Positions 57,656-64,000 of a DNA stretch of 64,000 bases are shown here, piece by piece. The notes under the pieces are model-generated. The model was not told the DNA's origin, made no database searches, and worked only from the letters and a program-made list of their open reading frames with translations. The DNA comes from Cryptomeria japonica (taxonomy: Eukaryota; Streptophyta; Pinopsida; Cupressales; Cupressaceae): positions 607,953,677-608,017,676 of the forward strand of contig NC_081405.1 of the NCBI RefSeq assembly GCF_030272615.1, in the 5' to 3' direction. A program made the translations under genes and the position numbers. Each line of letters opens with the position of its first letter. The first letter of the stretch is position 1.

Positions 57656-58880
57656 CAACGTCTGTTGTCAGGCATCTTTGTGGAACTTTTTACATTACTT
57701 GCTTCCCGTTTGGCTGGGGAACCATTTCAACATCATCCTCAAGGATCACAGTGATGTATATTCTCCTTTGAGAGAAAATTGTCATTACAAGTTTGAGAGA
57801 ATTTCGTATTGTTCCACAATTAACCATTAAAAAATGGTAGACCAAATATATTTTTGCATTGGTTGCGAATAGAATAATATATTCAGTTCGTGGACATAAT
57901 TTTAGAATGTTATATTTTGGCTAATTGTAAAACTATTATTTTTTCATTATGGGAATAAATTTTTATTAATAAAGAATGCGAATAAACAATTATGAAGAAA
58001 TGAAGAAATGAAGAATTCAGAAGATAAACAAAATAAATGCATAACACGAGGTTTTAACATGGTTCACCAAAATGGCTACATCCACTTGAAATAGGGGAAC
58101 TCTCTCATTAATTTAAGATCTGAATAACAATACATTATAGCATCTTCTTCTATCTCATAAGTTAAAGTAAACATTACCTATTCAACTCTTAAAGAGTTTT
58201 CAAATGGAAGTTGAAAGGTTACAAAACATGGAGGGAAAATAAGGAGAAACCATTCGGCTTCATATTCCCAACAATTTTCATCCAACTAATTAATCTAATA
58301 GCTAATCTATTATAATTTTAATTTTCTAACAACCACTCCTTAATATTTACATTATGAAAAAGATAAATATTATTATGTCCTAGTTATCCAACTCTCCATT
58401 AGCATCAATCGAAAATCCTCATGTTTGGATAAACCTTTTAATTATCCAATGTTTAGCTATGAATTTAGACACACGTCATTATATGCAAGAAAATCACCAA
58501 CTAACACTCATCTATCCATAGCCAGTTTGTTGATTCAACTCTCCACAAGACAATAACTCACCAAGTTTGTGGATTCAACTGTCCACACACCAACAAATTA
58601 TTTCATGGCCTATCTTGCTCTTGTTGTGACTATAGATTAAATTGATGCTCCTCATGCAATACATCATCTTTGAGAGAGAAGCTAGATCAAGACAATGAAG
58701 ATTTTCTCTTGCCCCCACTTCTTGCAATCTCCAATCTGACTATGTTACTCTTCAACTACCAAATTCCTTCAAAGACCACCTAAGGTATAATATAGATGTA
58801 ATGAGTAATATAACTATACGTAGCCACAATTAAATGAAAATACTAGGTACTTGGCTCAACTAAAAATGCATATCATCCTT
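57656..58880. other. AT-rich DNA with a probable minus-strand copia LTR remnant
   Basis: Around 57990-58150 the minus strand reads TGTAGCCATTTTGGTGAACC and AAAACCTCGTGTTATGC, a combination I associate with the R-U5 part of copia LTRs. I could not find termini or a TSD. The rest has no gene. Confidence 0.4.
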
Positions 58881-58930
58881 ACACACGCACGCACACGCGC
58901 GCGCGCGCCCACACACACACACACACACAC
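58881..58930. repeat. Compound CA/CG microsatellite
   Basis: ACACACGCACGCACACGCGC is followed by a (GC)n and then an (AC)n run, about 50 bp in all. The alternating purine-pyrimidine run could adopt left-handed DNA. Confidence 0.95.
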
Positions 58931-60868
58931 TTCAAATTTGAATGTCTAACAATAGATATTCACTCCCAACAATGAAATCAATATTTTTTATTTATTTGAA
59001 GACAAATAATCACTCCCAATAATGATATTAATATACACAACAAGATTAAAATCACTCAACAATTAATTTTCATAGCTAGAAATCAAATTCAAGATTAGAT
59101 AATAATCATGGCATTATTTTGTTTCTCCATTTTCCATATTAAGATACTCATTTTATCTTAATAAAACTAGAAAAATGTTTTTGGGTTTTGTTATCCTTGA
59201 CATTAGATTTTTAATATATTTTAAGTTTTAAAATTTCATTAGGAAATTGAAAAGATATACTGTTCATTAAAATTCCATTACATTACTATTAAGACAACAT
59301 GTCAATACATAATATAAATACCCAACAAATAATTAAAAACATCCTCTATATATTCCAACATCTCATATGTCTACCTCTGTAGACTTTATCATTTTATCAT
59401 GCCATTGTTTTCCCTTATGGTTTTTCCTAATAAAAACTCTAATGACCTCCTTTGAATCACCTCATGATAACCAAAAAATATAAATTCATGTTGTTCCTTA
59501 AATATGCAATGCCTTCTTAGATTTCTCAAGTTCTTTTTCCTACACAATCTTGCATATTTCAATACAGCACCAAAAATGTGATTTGTTCTTAATCACCCAT
59601 TATTCAAATGTAGTACTTCAGCAAAGAATAAGCTTCTTCATACCATGTTATAAAATGATAGAGCAAACAAATTTGTGCAGATATAAAACCATCACTACAA
59701 ATCAACATAATCTTACAATGCTACAGTTTAGCTATTACAAAACTATTATTTTCTGGTTACAAGATAACTTCCCACCCAAATAATTAACCTAATTTAACTA
59801 ATTCAAAATATGTAAACCCTAATTTCCTATCACTAAACTTATCCACCCAATAGTTTTAAATTCATACAATACTCATCTGTAAACCCATTTCTACATGATT
59901 TACCAAAACTATCTATCATATAAGATTTATGAGGGTGGAATGCATTAATCCTTCAATTTTGATGCCTTTGGTACATATCTAAATAATAAGATATAGATTA
60001 TCTTCTAGATGGTTTTCTATGTTGATTAGACTGTTGATATGTGATGGAAATGAGATCCTAGCGCTATGCATGCATACTAAGATGCCAAATCTCCATGGAT
60101 ATTTATTACATACATGAATAGGCTTAGGTTTAGTTCTAAATAGGAGAAATAAGTTGATTGGGATTCTATGTTCCTTTTGTTGCAATGGAATTGAGATGAA
60201 TATATGTATGATCTAGGTTTATTGATAATAAAATGATGACTTCCAACAATGACAATAAATAACTAACGAAAAATATAACATGGTAGATTAGATATAGAAA
60301 TGAGACATAAAAAACAAACTTGGATCTAAAAAATGAGGCTGAATGTGCTAGATTAGTATATTGAGAACCTTAGTTTGAGGACTGTGCTAATAGAAGGATT
60401 AGTTTCATAGTTAGGAGGTCCCACAAGTATGTCTCTTAGATATTCAACTAGAAATAGTGATACATGTGTAGTTTGTAATAGTCTAAGCTTTCTTGCATAT
60501 TCATAGTTTGTCATAACCTGTAACAATCTTCTTTATACTCTTGTAACACTTTTCGTATCAGATATGATCTTGCAGACATAGAAAATGGAAAAAAAAAGTT
60601 TATGCTATAAAGGGGCTTTCCTAAGTCAAGCTCCATATTGGTGTTCCCACTTCGACGACAACTACTAGTCAATAAAAAGTTATAAATCGAGAAAAAACTC
60701 CCTTGCGCATCTTAAGAAATCACAAACTAAGGAAAAACTATGAATGAAGAATTATGTGCCAAATGCAATGTCACATTCAACACTAATCAAACAATACTAA
60801 CCACCTTAAAACTCAAAGGTGAATATTGGCAGAAACTCTCTAGCTAGAAAGGGGAAGGAGAATTTTTA
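58931..60868. other. AT-rich DNA, no gene seen
   Basis: Only short open frames occur on either strand, with no conserved motif. The last few hundred bases should be the 5' untranslated internal region of the minus LTR element whose primer site lies at 60869-60880, but no Gag frame is visible. Confidence 0.5.
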
Positions 60869-61175
60869 GCTTAGATACCATGTTGGTGTCACAATTTAGA
60901 GAGAAGAAACACATAAATGCTATTTCACCAATCAAAAAATAATGAAATTGAAATTTCAACAAATATACAAACACCTCGTATAAATAACAAGGGTGTGATG
61001 AGGTATGAGCTAACTACCTACAACAAAAATTGAATGCACTATGCACAATATTAAATGCAAAGTGACTAATATTTAACAATGAGATATGGCCCTATTATAA
61101 GGATAATCTAAAATGCCCCTAGGACTAATTAAACTTAATTCATGTGAATGGGATAAAATCACATTCATATTAACA
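60869..61175 (-). mobile_element. copia-type 5' LTR with primer-binding site
   Basis: On the minus strand the LTR runs 61175 to 60881 (295 bp), starting TGTTAATATGAATG and ending GACACCAACA. It is followed directly by TGGTATCTAAGC (60869-60880), a variant of the initiator tRNA-Met primer site. Flanking pentamers differ, as expected for one LTR of a full element. No coding region or second LTR was recognised downstream. Confidence 0.7.
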
Positions 61176-62699
61176 CCTCTAACCATCTTGCATTCTACAT
61201 CATAAAAAACCACTTGCACACTTGAATCTATTAGTTTTCTTTTACATTATAAATTTCATGCAAACATAAGGATGTATAGAACACTATTAGTTACTTTTAT
61301 TCTAGCATTAGAAAACCTCATTCAAATTATTTCATGATAAAAATATTTAAATGACAATCATCACCAAAATACACATTACATCCATCAAATTCTTCATATT
61401 CAAAAAACTAATTTGTATTAGAAATTATAACAAAAGATGCATCTAAATTGATTAACACCATATTCTTACCTACAAGGGTATTGACAACATGGACAATTGT
61501 CACCTTGGCCACTCTAAAAACAACTTGCAATTACTATAAGAGGACATGAATATTAATAAAATTGAGGACATGACTATTAATAAAATTGACAACCGTTGAT
61601 ATCACCGCACAAGTTGGTGAGTAAAATCTAAATGATAATAGTTCCATAATATGGCCCTACGATTTTCACATGTGTTATAGGTGGCAATGGATTGTCCTTT
61701 AATACCAACATGAGGGTTCATGAGATTTTATTGCCATCTTCATTGCTTGAACTCGCTCACTATAATGAACACATGATATGTCTAGTTTCTACTTGATACC
61801 AAATGATATTTTTATGCCCAGTGACAAAGCACAGGTTCAATATAGTTTTTAGGACCCACCATGGGCTCATCATAGTGGATGTTAGATTGGTCCCCGAGGA
61901 GGCATTTAATATTGTAGTGGATAGATATAGAGTAAAACTAATATATATTCTTGCTTCATTGTTTTCTTTATCTACCTCAAAGAAGAAAATGAAATGGTGA
62001 GGGATTTTGTCTAGGCACTTGTGAAAAATAATTTTATTAGGGGCTTGGAGGATGTGCTATATATTGTGTGACTAAGTTTTGTGATTCTGGTTGCCATGGA
62101 CCTCTAGCGGGTGCGGGAGGATTGCAATGAAATGGCTTGGCATGCTTTCCTAGCCAATTTTTAATAACATGCAAAGGTGGCTAAAGACTGCTTATTCTAA
62201 AAAATATCTTCTCTGCAAGAGGTGAACTCACATGACCTCTCCCACCAACATATCATTCTCATAACAATGTGATATCTATCTTCCAATTTCAATTGGATGC
62301 TCATTTCTTTTCCTTTGTCCAAATTCTTTCTTGTAGTCCCCTACCCAAAAGTAATAACCTTGACAAAAAAAAAGATCTAGTTTATTATGTCGAGAGGCGT
62401 CCTACAGCCGCAGCAAGGGGGAGCGAAGGCATCTGTGTATACACTAAAGAAAACTGAAAACTAATGGCACCCATGCATTGTAACCATTCTAAGAACCTTT
62501 CCAAGAGTTCCAAATTCACTATCAAACATATTGCTAGCTGTCTGAAGCAATGCCATTGAATTAGCCATTACAAACTTATAGATTATGGAACAATGATTTA
62601 TGTTCAATAGTCATGCCACCTCACAAATGGCATGCCACTTTCAAATGCATGTTGAATGTTGCATTATTTCAAATAAATTTAGAGATTTTTAGATCAATT
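61176..62699. other. Intergenic DNA, no supported gene
   Basis: The longest plus frame (61803-62000) shows no known motif. A GC-richer patch near 62390-62430 has no open frame of note. The segment ends at the outer edge of the 3' LTR at 62700. Confidence 0.5.
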
Positions 62700-63342
62700 T
62701 GTTAATTTCTATAACCCAGCAACCGATTAATTTCTCAACAAATATCACAAAAAATAAACTATCTAATTTGTAACAATTAATACTTTGGATTATTTAACTA
62801 AATGAATAGTGAAAGAAAATTCAAAAGAAACCAAACACATAAACACAGATAACACGAATATACCCAGGAAACCCCAATGAGGGGAAAAACCTGCAAATGT
62901 TGAATCTTCTATTCAGCTTCAAGAGAAAAATTTCCTTCGTTAAATCACTTCACAAATTTTCCAATCTTAGAAGAATATCATACTAGTTTCTACAATGATC
63001 TTAAATATATAGCCTTCTTGATGAAAACATCAACTATGCAAGATAAGTGAAACTTTCCTCACACAACACATCCTAAGGGAAACATTCCTTACATGACTCG
63101 AGAAAGGAAGTTTCCTTACATGACATGCAAACTGGAAGTTTCCTTACATGACACATGAGAAATGAAACTTGTCTTACACAAATAAGACTATCCACACATA
63201 AAACCATTCTTGGAAATAACCTCACAACACTAAGAAACATTCTAAATACATAATAAAAAATATCCTCTTGTTGAACATCCAACTCGAGCTGCAGTTAAGA
63301 AACTTCCACAATCACACCTTCTAAACTACAGAAAATTTAACA
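62700..63342 (-). mobile_element. copia 3' LTR (643 bp)
   Basis: On the minus strand the polypurine tract GTAAGAGGGAG (63353-63343) precedes TGTTAAATTTTCTG at 63342. The LTR ends AGAAATTAACA at 62700, with matched TGTTAA/TTAACA ends. A TATA-like CTATATATTTAAG lies near 63005. The U3 part carries repeats of GGAAGTTTCCTTACATGAC at 63070-63150. The matching 5' LTR would lie beyond the right end of the window. Confidence 0.8.
63060..63165 (-). repeat. Short tandem repeats in the LTR U3 region
   Basis: Four spaced copies of a motif like CATGTAAGGAAACTTCC, some degenerate, lie about 28-30 bp apart. They sit upstream of the TATA-like box at 63005, where enhancer repeats of plant retrotransposon LTRs are found. 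Confidence 0.65.
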
Positions 63343-63353
63343 CTCCCTCTTAC

Positions 63354-64000
63354 TAAAGAAGGTGTTCTACACAACATCTAGCTTATCCCTAAAGAATAGA
63401 AACTTACTCTTCACCAAAGCTTTAGTCATAATGTCTGCTACCTATTTGTCTGTAGGAATGTATTCCAACTTCACTATCCCCTACTCCACACAATCCTTGA
63501 TGATGTGGTACTTGATCTCAATATGCTTTGACTTGTTATGAAACACCGGATTCTCAGAGAGTTTGATACAACTCTGATTATCACAGTAAATGATTGTAGG
63601 ATCTAGCTTATGATTAAAAAACCTAGCTAGAAGTTCTGGAAGCCAGATAGCCTCACATGTAGCCATACTGGATTTCATATACTTGGCCTCTGCAGAACTT
63701 CATGGAACTGACTTCTATTTCCTTCTCTACCAGGAGACTTCTCTCAATCCCAAGCTAAAACAACACCCTGAAGTGCTCTTTCTATCAGTGGTACTACCTG
63801 CCCAATCTACATCGATAAACCCCTCAAGCTTCACTCCATCTTGTTGAATATACCTCTATCCATAATCAACTTTACCTTGGAGATACCTCAAAACATGCTT
63901 CATAGCTATCTAGTGCACATGTTTAGGTTCCACCATAAACTGACTAAGTGAATTCATTGCAAAATAAATGTCTGTCCTAGTGTTGACCAAATACATAAGA
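63354..64000 (-). pseudogene. Ty1/copia RNase H (C-terminal end of pol), cut by window edge
   Basis: On the minus strand the frame reads SLSQFMVEPKHVH near 63950, then a LEGFIDVDWAGSTTDRKSTS block near 63800 (the first RNase H aspartate region). SMATCEAIWLPELLARFF comes next, then IIYCDNQSCIKLSENPVFHN (with the YCDN block), HIEIKYHIIKDCVE and a decayed ADIMTK end. A stop follows at the last codon region near 63480, with a few stops or frameshifts elsewhere. It is followed by the polypurine tract and 3' LTR. Reverse transcriptase should lie beyond 64000. Confidence 0.88.

Noticed and set aside
58881-58930. CG-rich patch as a possible CpG island
   Set aside because: It is a simple CA/CG microsatellite with no associated gene.

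Overview
The window looks like plant nuclear DNA, most likely from a large, repeat-rich gymnosperm (conifer-type) genome. The evidence is AT-rich, CpG-poor sequence, layers of nested and decayed retrotransposons, long L1-type LINEs with an RNase H domain, Ty1/copia elements primed by initiator tRNA-Met, and two broken TIR-type (TNL) disease-resistance gene fragments. The taxon is an inference from sequence style and the TIR motifs; no alignment was run. I see no intact host protein-coding gene, no tRNA or rRNA gene and no CRISPR array.

Layout. 1-1190: TNL fragment copy 1 (minus strand), followed by a minus copia LTR piece. 4850-11680: one degenerate plus-strand copia element, split by a 5'-truncated minus-strand LINE (6176-9963, 16-bp target-site duplication, TSD). 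13196-15057: a short non-LTR element with an 18-bp near-perfect TSD. 15738-17385: a miniature LTR element (TRIM) whose LTR is itself split by a 1.27-kb solo LTR with a 5-bp TSD. 20202-37709: a full-length LINE (13-bp near-perfect TSD) opened by a second TRIM (22867-23199, TSD TAAGC) and by an ~8.5-kb nest of copia pieces (about 24593-33080). 38224-46988: a second full-length LINE of 8.77 kb with a 14-bp TSD. 48938-51230: TNL fragment copy 2, with an ~0.83-kb LINE-like insertion in its intron. 51438-55263: a non-autonomous LTR element carrying a ~20-bp GCGCTA minisatellite, inside a tandem segmental duplication that runs to about 57655. 57660-64000: AT-rich DNA with copia remnants, ending in a minus-strand copia RNase H plus 3' LTR.

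The most interesting material is the LINE lineage. The two full-length copies, once insertions are subtracted, are about 8.7 kb each and carry more than 2 kb of sequence downstream of RNase H, containing a recognisably shared reading frame (called ORF3 here). The truncated third LINE carries a different ORF3 (possibly transposon-associated) followed by an acidic/basic tract and a coiled-coil frame. A short element at 13196-15057 and two ~119-bp insertions share the 3' tail of that third LINE, as a non-autonomous partner would.

Insertion order can be read directly. Paralogous empty sites inside the window independently confirm two of the insertions. The TNL fragments show how such loci decay: both copies keep an in-phase donor-acceptor pair joining the TIR exon to the same short second exon, yet each is broken by different lesions.
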